The position numbers and the translations under genes are program-made. Of a stretch of DNA of 64,000 nucleotides, positions 21,414-31,740 are shown piece by piece. Source of the DNA: Lunularia cruciata (lineage: Eukaryota; Streptophyta; Marchantiopsida; Lunulariales; Lunulariaceae); the NCBI GenBank assembly GCA_948567375.1, contig OX419756.1:21519001-21583000 (forward strand), given 5' to 3'. Position 1 is the first letter of the stretch; every line of letters starts with the position of its first letter. Under the pieces are notes generated by a model, which was not told where the DNA came from, ran no database searches, and saw nothing but the letters and a program-made list of their open reading frames with translations.

Positions 21414-21690
21414 GTTGCAATGAAGTCAACTTCACAAGGGATAGCTATGAAAATATCCTTCGTTCCTGTTACATTCACAAAGGGTGCTTCAGCTCGATAG
21501 CTAGAGTAGTGGTGAGTGCTTTGAGAATGTCGATCCATTAGTGCAATTTATAACGCTTCGTGCCTTTCCAGAATTGTGCGAGTTGAGATGTTGAAGCAGA
21601 AGAACCTGAGGTCAAACTTGTCCTTGCATGATACCAGGCATATTTGTTGCATTCGCAGTAGACTTTACTTTCCAGACTTCGCTTGACTGA
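21414..21690 (-). other. Exon-like segment, duplicated at 40742-41001
   Basis: This segment recurs, about 85% alike by eye, inside a decayed LTR at 40742. On the minus strand a frame from about 21735, preceded by an AG that could be an acceptor site, reads IALNLDHAGHNVNHSV and later KVYCECNKYAWYHARTS to a stop near 21547. The shared part covers the last 40 or so codons and about 130 bases beyond the stop. No family recognised. It could be the 3' exon of a gene captured by a repeat, or a repeat of unknown kind. Confidence 0.45.
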
Positions 21691-21954
21691 ATGATTTACA
21701 TTGTGTCCAGCATGATCAAGATTCAGGGCGATCTAGACCTCAAGTTTATCACAAGTTAAAAACTAGAAAGTATGCGCAACACACGACATTGTACAGAAAT
21801 TACATCATCAACACTCTGTTTCCAGAACTTCCAAAAGGTTGAAGATGCCAGCAACACGCATCTGTATCTTCTCTTGGTTCTCTGGCTTGGGGTAGCCCGT
21901 CTTTTCTTGATCACCTAGATCTCAACTAATTTACTTGATTTAGTAGACAGACTA
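21691..21954. other. Unassigned sequence
   Basis: Unique sequence between the exon-like segment and the GC-rich repeat. I see no conserved motif apart from the possible upstream end of the exon-like frame (to about 21735). Confidence 0.35.
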
Positions 21955-22310
21955 AATGGAACTCCAAAGCTGTGAACTACGTTCAGAGCGAATGGCAATC
22001 TCGAGCTTCGAAGCTCGAAGCGAGCCCCGGACATCCCTAGAATTTCAAGGCGAACCTCAAGAGAAAACACATTTTTACAACCTTGAACTTGGAAGCTCGA
22101 ACCGAACCCCGAAACCAGGGGAGCGAACCCCAGAGTAAATGACACTTTTACAACCCTAAACTTCGAATCTCGAAGCGATCCTGGAACTGCGGCCTTGCCC
22201 CACAACTTGGGACGATCTCCCAAGTGAAACATTTTACAACCCTTAACTGCCAGTCTATCCCCAAACTGTAAGGCATGTCCTGAAACAAAACAGAGCTTTA
22301 TGCGTAGTTC
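21955..22310. repeat. Degenerate GC-rich tandem repeat with an open minus frame
   Basis: Units of roughly 75-87 bp start with TTTTACAACC(C/T)T at 22072, 22147 and 22229 and contain CTCGAA(G/C)C-like words and purine/pyrimidine blocks. The minus strand stays open for 183 codons across them (22466-21915). The encoded peptide repeats a pattern of G-C-K-x-x-x-x-L and F-x-V-x-K-V. Openness may reflect the repeat period and GC content and not selection; no family recognised. Confidence 0.45.
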
Positions 22311-22447
22311 AATATACAAGAACAAACCGTTCCAACTAAGGAAACCGGCGGCCATGTGAGTCCACGTCGAGCAATAGGGTGCGGCCAAGTAAACTTGAAA
22401 ACTTAGTGTGCGGAAGAGAGTTGATTGGAAGTGCCAAATAGAACAAG

Positions 22448-22536
22448 CAGACCTCATAGAACACAAGAAGGATGGGAAGACCCCATGAAGCCGGAAAAGG
22501 GAGAGACAAAAGAGGTAGAATGGTGCTAGGCCCCAA
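22448..22536 (-). repeat. LINE L2 3' tail (T6)
   Basis: Sixth tail copy, continuous with the LINE body at 22537 onward (AAAATCTGCCCTCCAGCACC, compare 2573-2592). On the minus strand it carries GGGGCCTAGCACC and TGGGGTCTTCCCATCC. Its ACGCGGTCGCC end is worn to ATGAGGTCTGC. Confidence 0.75.
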
Positions 22537-24285
22537 TACTATTGATATGAAAAATCTGCCCTCCAGCACCTAAGGTATGCAAATAGCAAGGTACACAAAT
22601 TACTAGAGCATTCAAAAAAGCATCACCTAGAGTGATTGTTCTCTTATGGATTGCACCAACTAATGTTCTCTAAAGAACAATGGACACATGTTGTCTAAAG
22701 TATACTATAAACTATGAGAATGATACCTCTGCATCTAATATGATAAGCTCTTGTGCACTCCTTGACAAATATGTAGAACGCCATGTTCATTGCTCCGTAT
22801 AAAACCAAGGCTATAGGAACAACGAGGTGATCTCGTTGCATACCCCTATACTTGGAGACCTTGCATGCTATAGCACCGCTCAACGCCCATACAGGAAGAT
22901 GTGTAATCACTCCTTCCAAAAATGCATCATGCATAGGGTAACCATAACATCCGCCACTATCACTTGATCACCTTGGACCAAGTATAAGTCTACTCTGACA
23001 CATGTAGTCTACAAAGAAAATGAATGCTCTCTCCAAGCAAGGTATCCACTCTCTCGTGCCATAACAAACACTATATCCCTGATTGCATCATAGGTGGCTA
23101 TCCTCTGTCCTCCATAAGGACACCATGTCATATGGACCGATGTTGCATCTAGTGTAGAACCACACTCACAAGTGAGTAACAAAGATGCATACAGGTGGAC
23201 CAAACCTAGGCAAAACCTCATCACTATAGAGAAATTGGTTGGTGCAAGTTGGAATGCACTAATGCATGGTCAAGCTAGGATCCAAGAGCTTGCACCCTTG
23301 TCGGAGTAAGAGCAAAGATGTGCTCTAGTGGCACGAGTAATGGATGAGTCAACTAAGAGAGAATGTAGCATATGCTAACATCATTGCTCCATCAAGGAAG
23401 ACTGCAAATCTCTGGTCCAATGTGATGGTAATGAAGCAAAGGATGGAAGGTACTCACATGCATGTGAAGATAGACCATCTCTTGTCTAACGTAATAACAC
23501 TTGGCAAGAAAAGGATCCTTCCTCCACCTCTATCGCATAAGTCTCCAAAATTGGCATATCAGCAACCACCAAATGGGAGGAAAGTAGGGGTGTCGAGAGA
23601 GCACAACTACCCCAAAACACTATAGGTGTCATCACCTCCATAAATAATAAGTCTACCCCTCTGCATGAGATCAGTTGAGATGCTTGTCTACATGCCAAAT
23701 CCCTCATCACACACTCAAATGTCCTTGGTCTGATGATGTCACCAAAGACTCCCATAATCCTCCTACCAAAAGCTCTTAGATGTGATAGGAAAGTCAAGGA
23801 AGGAGGAACCATGCAAAGAAGGTAAGTTGGTCAACGGGCAATACTAAAGAGGAGTATAGCCAAAATCACATGCGGATCTCTTAGTAGATAAAGGTCATCC
23901 ACATGGAGAATATCTTCTACAAGGGCAATGTCATAAAAGCATATGACAAAATCCTTGGATCCTACTAGCACTCCAAGAATACATAGTCCATTTGTAGATA
24001 TGACACAACCCTCTAGAAGCTCAAGGTGGGAAGGGATTTTTCTCTACACTTTGACACCTTGACTCTCAAGCCTATAAGATGTAGCTTGGTAGTCAAGTGA
24101 TCAAAGGCCTACCTAATCTGACCTACCAGGCCCATAATGTGTGTATAGTATGCCAAGAAAGGAAATACACAACTTGGCATGGCCAAAGTAGTAGATAAGA
24201 GTGCTCTAAAGTGAGCCATGGCAAACAAAGGTCCCCTTAAAGGATCTCTTTATCTTATACTTACAACTTACTTCGAGATGATGAC
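22537..24285 (-). pseudogene. LINE L2 protein, thumb and C-terminal part
   Basis: Minus frames at 23812-23486, 23224-23009 and 22934-22695 cover the region after the palm. The last contains CKVSKYRGMQRDHLVVPIAL then YGAMNMAFYIFVKECTRAYH, close to L1 at 2739-3017. Another piece reads ASLLLTCECGSTLDATSVHM followed by TWCPYGGQRIATYDAIRDIV. Two Cys in the TCECG context and W-C suggest a zinc-binding tail, uncertain. The palm/thumb junction near 24000-24150 lies next to the M1 insertion point. Confidence 0.7.
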
Positions 24286-24740
24286 TGTCACGCCATTTGT
24301 AGTTCTGCATCTAGATGCTCGCACACTGGAGTTCCAATGATAGTAGTTAGAGTTATTTCAGCAGTTTCTCAGGGACTAATTTCCGACGGTTAGATTTTAT
24401 GTTTGGGGTACTGACTTCACGGTGGGGCCCACCGTCACTTTGCACCGTTTGCACCGTCGAGTGTGCCGTCAGCGGGACCGTTAGGGTTTTAGAGCTAGCT
24501 TGAGTCAGGGGGTATAGTTTTGAAGTGAGCTCCAAAGAGCTCACTTCTCTGATGTTGAGCCTTCGAGTTCTTGGCTATGGTGGACAGAGGCCGGCGAGTG
24601 TCACCTGGATTCTCTATGCTTGAGTAGGTGTGGCTTGACTGTAATCAGTGCCCAGTTGTTGGCAGTTTATAGAGTGACAGATCAAGTATTGATTTGAGTT
24701 GAGTTGAGTTGAGTTGAGAGTGTTAAGCAATTTGATTACA
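24286..24740 (+). repeat. M1 terminal repeat A1
   Basis: TGTCACGCCATTTG to TTTGATTACA. It matches A2 (33615-34063) and the start of M2 (49742-50199). Unlike A2 it is not followed by B; the leader begins at once. It contains a perfect hairpin (24522-24547), a GAGTT pentamer run (24695-24720) and a GGTGGGGCCCACC palindrome near 24421-24433. Confidence 0.9.
24522..24547. promoter_or_regulatory. Perfect 11-bp-stem hairpin in A1
   Basis: GAAGTGAGCTC, loop CAAA, GAGCTCACTTC. It is unchanged in A2 (33852-33877), although the repeats differ elsewhere, and degenerate in M2 (49991-50015). It could act in RNA for packaging, dimerisation or strand transfer, or as a DNA site; function is inference. Confidence 0.7.
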
Positions 24741-26157
24741 TCAAAGAAGTGAAGTCAGGGGAAAATTGGGTGCAAGAACTTTGAGTGTTGGTGGTATCTC
24801 CAAGCTCGGTGGATTGTTGGTAGCTCAATTCAGTTCAGTGTTTCCCTAGTGTGCAGAAGCTCAATCGATTGATGCAGATTTGGCAATTAGGCGGACGGTG
24901 TGCGGAAGCGCTGGCCAAATTTCGAGCAAAGAAGGAGCAATTTTTGAGCAGTGTTGTGATTTTGAGCTCAAGAGGTGAAGGTAGGACTAATTTGCTATGA
25001 GTTGGGCTCAGAAAGTCAAATTGAAGGTGGAGTTGGGAAGCTCTTCTCATGAAATTGTGATTTGGAAAAACGAGTGGAAAGTTAGCGGAGGATTTGGTAG
25101 ACAGCCATCTTTAGGGTTTATGTCAGATTTTGGTTGGGATTTACGTCAAATTTTGGCCAAAATTGGAGGAGTTTTTTTTGTTTGGCTAGATTTAGAGGAG
25201 TTTTGCTAGTTTGGAGAACTTTTGTAGATTTGGAGAAGTTTTGCCAATTTTGGAGGAGGTTAGAAGTGGCAACAAGAAAGGCCTCATTTGGCTGAATTTT
25301 GGCATTTAGAGGCATAGGGCTGTGGGCTATGAAGGCCTAGAAGGGCCAGCTTGCTGGCGTGAGGCTAGCTAGTTTAGAGTAGATCTTGGTCATTGGTTGG
25401 AAAAATCTGCCTTTCCTGCTAGATTGTGCGCAACAAGGTTTGACCCCTAGATCTCTTGTTCCTAGACTGGTGCCTTAGCCAACTGGTCCACCCTCACTTG
25501 TTGTCATAGTGACTGTGCCACTGTTATCTATACACATGTAGCTTTGGCTAGGAGAGGCAGTTTGATCCCATTATTGGTGATCCTAGTAGCTTAGGACTTA
25601 GATATGAACTTCTCTTATGTCAAATGCCAAATGGTGGTAGAGTCAGTCCCGTGTTGTGTTATGAGATGGGGGGTTTTCGTTTAGATTTCTTGTGATTGGA
25701 TCCTCTCCATTCTTTGCTTCCTATTTGTGCACCACGTTTGTGTGAAGTGCCCTGACTTTTGAGCATTGGTGCTCTGGTGTGCTCTCGGTGGTGAGGCTGG
25801 AGTGATGACCAGTCAGACTACCTTTGTTTCTCTTTGGTGAGGTAGGAAGTGATGACCTGCAGACCGTGAGAGTGCGTGTTATGATGGCAGGTCACAGGTT
25901 GCCCTTTCCCCTAGTGTAGTTATGTCGGTTAGAGTTACATTAGTGGGTGGTGCTTAGTTGGTACTGGCACTTGGTGGTGTTGGCACTTAGTGGGGCACTT
26001 GCGGTTGCAGTTGGTGGTTCGGGTTTGTTGTTGCGGTTACTTTGTCACGACAGAGTTCTTTGGAGATTCTAGAGGAGTTAGCCCTGTAGTACACAATGGG
26101 TTTACTCGGAGTGGTGCTTGGTATCAGCCTGTATCTTAGGTCCTAGTGAGAGAGGAG
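24741..26157 (+). other. M1 leader (5' untranslated region)
   Basis: About 1.4 kb, conserved in M2 (50200-51650). I find no canonical primer site directly after A1: the sequence is TCAAAGAAGTGAAG. A partial initiator-Met-like TGGTATCTCCAAGC lies 50 bases on (24804-24817). A short G/T-rich imperfect repeat (GGTGTTGGCACTTGG-like) is at 25965-26030; in M2 the corresponding place has a GGTTGC expansion. Confidence 0.65.
25425..25496 (-). repeat. tRNA-like antisense segment in M1 leader
   Basis: Read on the minus strand it has GGACCAGTTGGCTAAGGCAC, a tRNA D-arm/A-box-like block, and about 35 bases later GGGGTCAAACCTTG, close to the pol III B box GGTTCGANTCC. The block recurs in M2 (50876-50947). 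The acceptor ends do not pair, so it is not a working tRNA gene; it resembles the head of a tRNA-derived SINE. Whether it serves the element (for example self-priming) is unknown. Confidence 0.5.
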
Positions 26158-27656
26158 ATTGACTCTGAGTTGGAGTTTGACACAAGAGCTGATTCAGTTG
26201 AGAGTGCACTTGGTGTGTCCGCACCGTTGTTGTGGGACATGGACAAGATTTATGGGGCCTCCAAAGGCCCTAGGCGTTACTCTGGTACAGTGGGTACCAT
26301 TGAGTTGGATGACTTCCTCTAGGAGTTTGACAGTTGGTGTGATCTGCATTAGATACGGAACCCGACTTTGTTCACACCCTTCATGGCATGGAAGGGGTTG
26401 TTTCAGCACTTGGAGGGTCCACCAATGGATGACTACCATGAGTTCAGGAGAGCTCATTTGGAGGAGATTGAGTTATGGAGACAGTATTGGTCTTCACACT
26501 ATGTCTCCATCACTTCAAGCTCGGTAGCCAGGAGTAGATCGACTATACCCACGAGTTCTAGCTCGAGTAGTGTTGGTGGAGCTAGTGGAGGTGCACTAGC
26601 TAGAGATAGTGCTACTACGAGTGGAGGTACCGCTACAGGAGGTGGTGTGGTACTGGGGTTTAACACCATGGTGGAGTTCTTTATATGTTTGAGGCAAAAC
26701 TACCAGGGAGTGCGGACTGACAAGCTAAGGAGCTTGCAAGAGTTCTAGCGGAAGGCTGGAGAGAGCCTACGCAAGGCATACACTCGCATGAGGCGGCTGA
26801 TCAGTTTCACTCAGGGAGTTACTGAGGCCCAGGTAGTCCAGTTTTGGTATGGGATACTGGACAAGGAGTTGCGACATAGAGTTCGTGATGCTACGTTGTT
26901 GTAGGCTACTTCGCCCACTTTGGCAGTAGTCTTTAGTTTGGCTGAGCGTATGGAGCTCAACATGGTGGAGGAGAGGGTGGTGACATCTGGATTTGGTAGG
27001 GAGACCTCATCCACGGCTATGACTTCTTCTAGAGTGCAGCAGAGTGCATCACGCCCAGTTGGTTTTTGAGGACAAGGTGGACAGCCTAGATCCTATGGAG
27101 CAAGTGGAGGGCCTAGTGGAGTTAGACCCTTACCCTCATTTTTGGGTCAGCAGCAGTCAATGAGTCGTGGTGTTGCTTGTTGGACTTGTGGTGGACCTCA
27201 CCATAGGAGAGAGTGTACTCATGGCAGTGGACCTGATACCTCTGGTGCATCACAGCTAGCACAGAGGCAATGTGAGCACTACCACAAATTTGGTCACACT
27301 AGTGACCGGTATTTTGACCTACACCCAGAGTCACGGAGTGGTAGGGCTGCTATGGCAGGTAGTAGAGGAGCTCCAATTCATGGAGACGAGGTGGTAGAGG
27401 TGGTGGTAGAGGATCTACACCTAGTAGGGGTGCAGTACCTGCCCTTACTTTAGACATAGCTATGGCTACTCGGATTGAGCAGTTGGAGCAGAGATTGGCT
27501 AGTATGGCTATTGCTCAGAGGAGATCAGATTTGGGTGTTGAGGCTTCCACCTCATATGTTGGTGATAGAGATGCTTTGGACTTCATGTGCGGAGCAGCAC
27601 AGGTGGATGCATTTTCAGTAGTGACTAGGAGTGCAGTACGTGCTCCAGAGCCATGA
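26158..27656 (+). pseudogene. M1 Gag
   Basis: Mostly one frame from about 26158 to 27453, then a shift at about 27440 into the frame of 27462-27656. A capsid-like part contains DKIYGASKGPRRYSGTVGTI and later SLRKAYTRMRRLISFTQGVT with QVVQFWYGILD, a Ty3-type gag helix block. Two zinc knuckles follow: CWTCGGPHHRREC at 27178-27216, and a second whose outer cysteines have become Tyr (CEHYHKFGHTSDRY). A Ser/Gly-rich linker lies at 26520-26640. Stops at 26320, 26350, 26746, 26902 and 27067 all fit CAG-to-TAG or CGA-to-TGA. It would form the particle and bind RNA. In M2 most of it is deleted. Confidence 0.8.
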
Positions 27657-28620
27657 GGAGCATCAGTGGAGTTGGACCCACAAAGAGGAGAGGTTGGGAG
27701 ACAGGTCAGACTTCCCAAGTCTTTCATGCTATCTGAGGCATTGCAGACAACATCCATGGTTCCTAGATGTCCCAGTGCAGGTGTGGTAGGTGGTGATGGA
27801 GTACATGATGGACTACCTGCTAGTCAGCCACCTGCTACTACACAGATTGAGTCTAGCATGATGTTGGGGCCGGCTCAGCTGATTATGCGGCATCCTTTGT
27901 TTTCAGCCAGTGACATGTTTACATTGGGAGTTGACCCAGCCCTAGTGTTCTGCTTGGCTGCCACATTGTGTGAGAGTAGGGATGGTGCAGTTCCTACTAC
28001 TATAGCACAAGTGGTTAGTAGTGGAGCTGACTTGGTTGAGAAGCATGGGATCTGTTCAGCAACCAGTGGTTTATGGCAAGCAGCAGCGGCTAGATTGGAG
28101 GAGTTGCCAGCTAGACCGGCCTTTGAGAGAGCGGTTTACACCTGGTGTTGTCCTATTGGATAACCAGAGGAGGATTTTTTGTTTGGTAAGACCTTCCGGG
28201 AAGGTCTATACACCACAGAGAGTCTTGTTAGACTCTAGTGCGCAACCCCTTATGTTGGGGAAAGCTGCAGTTGTCGGTCTAGAGTTACGGAAGACCAATG
28301 TGGAGAGGTGTCCATTTCAGATCCAGACATCTCTAGGTGGTGGTTTGACATAGTACATCACACGTGGAGAGCTTGTTGTCCAGGTTCACCCTGGTCATCC
28401 GACTGATAGCTCGGTGGTGAGAGCTCAGGCTATTGCGACAATAGTTGAGTCATATGATGTGCTAGTTGGGGGAGCAATGTTATACCCCATGGGTTTTAGC
28501 ATTGACTATTGGGAGGAGACAACCTCTTATAGACCTGGTTGGTAGTCTGGTGAGGGACAGGTATGTCGCCTACCAATACGCTTCAGTAGTGGCAGTCTTG
28601 GCTCACTACAGTTCGGGACC
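27657..28620 (+). pseudogene. M1 aspartic protease and following linker
   Basis: A frame 27666-28163 of unknown function leads, after a shift near 28090, into VVLLDNQRRIFCLV and VLLDSSAQPLMLGKAAVVGL. The latter is a retropepsin active site with D-S-S-A (28231-28242) in place of D-S-G-A. A conserved tail follows: DVLVGGAMLYPMGFSIDYW and SYRPGW. M2 keeps the same region with E-S-C-V at the active site. The protease would cleave Gag-Pol. The domain sits directly upstream of the methyltransferase in the same frame. Confidence 0.75.
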
Positions 28621-30033
28621 ATGGCAGCATCAGTTTTAGCTTTCACTGGTGCAGTTACTTGGCCTGGTGACTTGTTGGAGGGGAACGCCCATGCAGAGGA
28701 TACTCCAGTACCAAAGGAGATCACTCGGCTTTGGAGTACGAGTGGGATTGTTCCATCCACCTTGGATGTTCCATTGTGGAGTTCAGAGGAGGCATTGCAG
28801 CAACATGCAGATCAGTTGGTGCAGCAGGCTTGGAGTGGAGCTTTCATACCATCAGGAGATGAGTGTGAGGATGAGCCTCCAGAGGCAATTGCTTTGATAC
28901 CTCTGGATACCACACTCATTTCTTGGCAGTATCCAACAGAGGGGATATGCCTATTGGAGTGGTTTGGTGGGATCAGCACCAAACTAGTTGCAGTGTTACA
29001 TGCGGGTATACGAGTACAGAGGTACTTGTATGTAGAGAGAGATAAGATTGCTAGGCGAGTTTCTCTACATCATGTGGCGCACTTGGCCTATTGGTATCCG
29101 GAGTTATTACCGATGTCAACAGTCAGAGGCTACCAGAAGGCCCTACCAGGAGACATTTCCTTACTGGGAGCGCATGACCTAGAGAGACATGGGCCTATTC
29201 ACTTGGTGATTTTTGGATGGCCATGTCAGGGACATACACGTGTGGGCCGTGGTTTGGGTCTTTAGGATCCTTGTTTTGGTGTGTTTTGGGAGATGTTACG
29301 GATACTACGACATCTCTAGGTTCATCAGTCCATTTCTCCAGCTTACCTTTTGGAGAACATTCCTTTGATGGGTGATTCTTGCACCAGAGTAGTGGCAAGT
29401 ACACATCAAGTCCATTCTTGGATGAGACCTGATGTATTGTTAGATGCAGCTAGAGTGGGATCATGGGCTCATTGTCTTTGTCTTAGGTGGACGAACCTCT
29501 TACCCAGAGAGGTTCTACAACGCGCTTATGATGAGATTCAGCGACTTAACCACATCCTTGTTGATGGTATCTTGGATGTTGGGCGTCAGTCTCAGATAGT
29601 GGTCGTGTCTGATAGGTCACCTATGGCAGTGGTGAACCTAGTTGGACAGCCTAGAGCTGCATTTCCTACACTCATGAGTTTCCCAGGCTCTCATGCTTTT
29701 CAAGAGGGAGGACCTGTACTTGTTTGGGACTCATAGTTACAGCAGTTGGTGGAGCCCAATGCTGATGAGAGAGAGCGGGCGATGGGTTTTTGCACCGGTA
29801 TTACCGCTGTTCCAGCAATGTCAGAGGCATCTAGGCGTCAGGTGTTAGGTCAGGCTATGGACCTGAATTGTTTGACCTGGATTGTGAGCCTTGGCTTGGC
29901 AGAGCAGCTTAGGATGCGCTTGATAGGCATCACCACTCGGACACTTGTGAGCCCTGTGCCTATCAAGACGATTCAGGCACATGCTGGGGGCGATGGACCG
30001 AGTGGACATGGTATTCTGGGACACATCCAGTAG
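28621..30033 (+). pseudogene. M1 C5-cytosine DNA methyltransferase domain
   Basis: Enzymes of this family transfer a methyl group from S-adenosylmethionine to cytosine C5 in DNA. The motifs stand in order. Motif I-like LLEWFGGISTKLVAVLHAG (F-x-G-x-S; the usual second Gly is Ser, 28963-28977). Motif II/III-like YLYVERDKIARR. Motif IV with the catalytic Cys in LVIFGWPCQGHTRVGRG (Cys at 29224). Motif VI ENIPLMGD (29353). Motif IX-like ERERAMGF. Motif X-like GQAMDLN (29848-29868). About 315 residues from I to X is the size of a minimal bacterial-type enzyme. About 100 residues of linker precede motif I. Only in-frame TAG stops break it (29263, near 29317, 29734), with no frameshift. It lies between protease and RT, so it was part of Pol. 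The N-terminal part is also present in M2. Confidence 0.88.
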
Positions 30034-30296
30034 CTACTAGGGAGGTCGGGCTACTTGGAGTCCATCTAGGTGAGCATGGGCTACTTGGATTACACCCTTG
30101 GTCCACATGGGATGCAGCCAGAGGACGTGTGGAGCTTGCAGCTAGAGTGGAGGGAGTTTTTCACACAGAGGTTGGGACCTCTAGTGGTCGGGAGCATGAC
30201 ACTATTGCTCCCAAGGGCCCAATGTAGCAGCCAGTCAGTACGTCTTCCACTCCTACTACAGTTACAGAGGATACTTGGGAGCTAGATCTTGGACCC

Positions 30297-31240
30297 AAGC
30301 TTACAAGAGAGGAAAGACGAAGGGTTTGGAGGTTCTTGAGGAGTCACACGAGTTGTTTTGCCTTCAATATGAAGGTTTTGGGTGCTCTATAGGGACCTGG
30401 TATACGGATTGAGCTGACTAGCGACACACCAGTTTTCCGACGTCCTTATCGATATAGTGAGATGGAGAGGACATTGATTCAAAGCCGGAGTAGTGACCTT
30501 TTTGAGGTTGGTTTGGTGGAGATTTCACATGGAGAGTATGCATCAGCGACAGTGATGCCAGCCAAGAAGGATATGCATGGCAACTATATAGATAGGCAGA
30601 TGTGTGGAGATTACCGTCCTATCAATCGACAGACTAGGGCTGATCGGTATGCCATGCCTACACCGGAGGAGATTTTTGATGCGATTGGGCATGCAAAGGT
30701 CTTCAATACTTTGGATCTTCGAGTGGGATATCATCAGTTGCCGATCAGGGAGGAGGATAAGTCCAAGACAACATTTTGGGCTATTGATCCTCATCGCAAG
30801 GATGTGTTATATTAGTGGAGGTTCTTACCATTTGGGTTGAAGAACGCTCTTGTTGAGTTCCAGAGGGTCATGGATAGGATCCTAGCTGGATTGGATTTTG
30901 CTCGGTGCTATATTGATGACATTTTGGTTTATAGCACTACTGTGGAGGAGCATGAGAGATAGTTGTTGGAGGTGTTTGAGAGGTTGAGATCTCATGGAAT
31001 CAAACTACATCCTAGGAAGTGTAGGTTCTTCCACGAGCAGGTTGAGTGTTTAGGTCACACTATCTACTCCGGAGGACTTGGTGTTCAACAGACCAAGGTG
31101 GAGGCTATTGCACGTATTCCTCAACCTACGGATGTAAGCAGAGTGCAAGCATTCCTTGGGTTGGCAAACTTCTATCGCCGCTATGTTAGAGGATTTAGTG
31201 CCATTTCCAAGGCCTTGACAAAGCTGACCAAGCTTACACA
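30297..31240 (+). pseudogene. M1 reverse transcriptase
   Basis: Order: PGIRIELTSDTPVFRRPYRY, then SATVMPAKKDMHGNYI, MCGDYRPINRQTRADRYAMP, FNTLDLRVGYHQLPIREED, FLPFGLKNALVEFQRVMD and the catalytic CYIDDILVYS (YIDD at 30909-30920). The thumb and connection follow: CLGHTIYSGGLG and FLGLANFYRRYVRGFS. This is a Ty3/gypsy-type RT. It uses a different frame from the methyltransferase (shift between 30033 and 30297). Stops at 30813 and 30960 are TAG. Confidence 0.9.
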
Positions 31241-31740
31241 TGAGTGGTGTTGGGGAGATGAGCAGGAGAGAGCTTTTGTAGAGCTCAAGGAGAGGTTGAC
31301 ATCTGCTCCTATTTTGAGGAGACCAATCAGGGGACGACCATTTTAGGTTCACACTGATTGGAGTATGTTGGGGCTTGGAGCGGTGCTCACCCAGCATGAT
31401 GATGAGGAGAAGGAGTTTGTGGTGGCCTATGCTAGTCGCTCCAACAATTCAGCGGAGGCAAAGTATAGTTCATATGAGGGAGAGTGCTTGGCAGCAGTTT
31501 GGGCAATAGCACATTTCTGATGTTACCTATTTGGTAATCCCTTCACTCTCATCACTGATCATCAGCCGCTGAAGTGGTTGATGGAGTCCGACAAGCTTTC
31601 AGGGAAGCTTGCACGATAGGTTCTGATTTTACCGGAGTATGATTTCACGATTGTTCACAGACTTGGAGTGGTGAACCGTGATGCAGATGGGTTTAGTAGA
31701 AACCCATGTCCCAACCAGCAGGATCAGACCGGAGCACGTT
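31241..31740 (+). pseudogene. M1 RNase H
   Basis: [16 protein letters not shown] after a TAG stop at 31344, then [18 protein letters not shown], a TGA stop, CYLFGNPFTLITDHQPLKWL and NRDADGFSRNP. The three acidic positions D, E, D are kept. It continues the RT frame, with a TAG at 31617 where Trp is expected (TGG-to-TAG). Confidence 0.88.

Noticed and set aside
22695-23017. Host gene encoding the KVSKYRGMQRDHL protein
   Set aside because: The same block occurs in L1, lies downstream of a VDD reverse transcriptase on the same strand, and ends in the shared LINE tail. It is the LINE protein.
25425-25496. A functional tRNA gene
   Set aside because: The acceptor stem does not pair and the B box is imperfect; only tRNA-like similarity is claimed.
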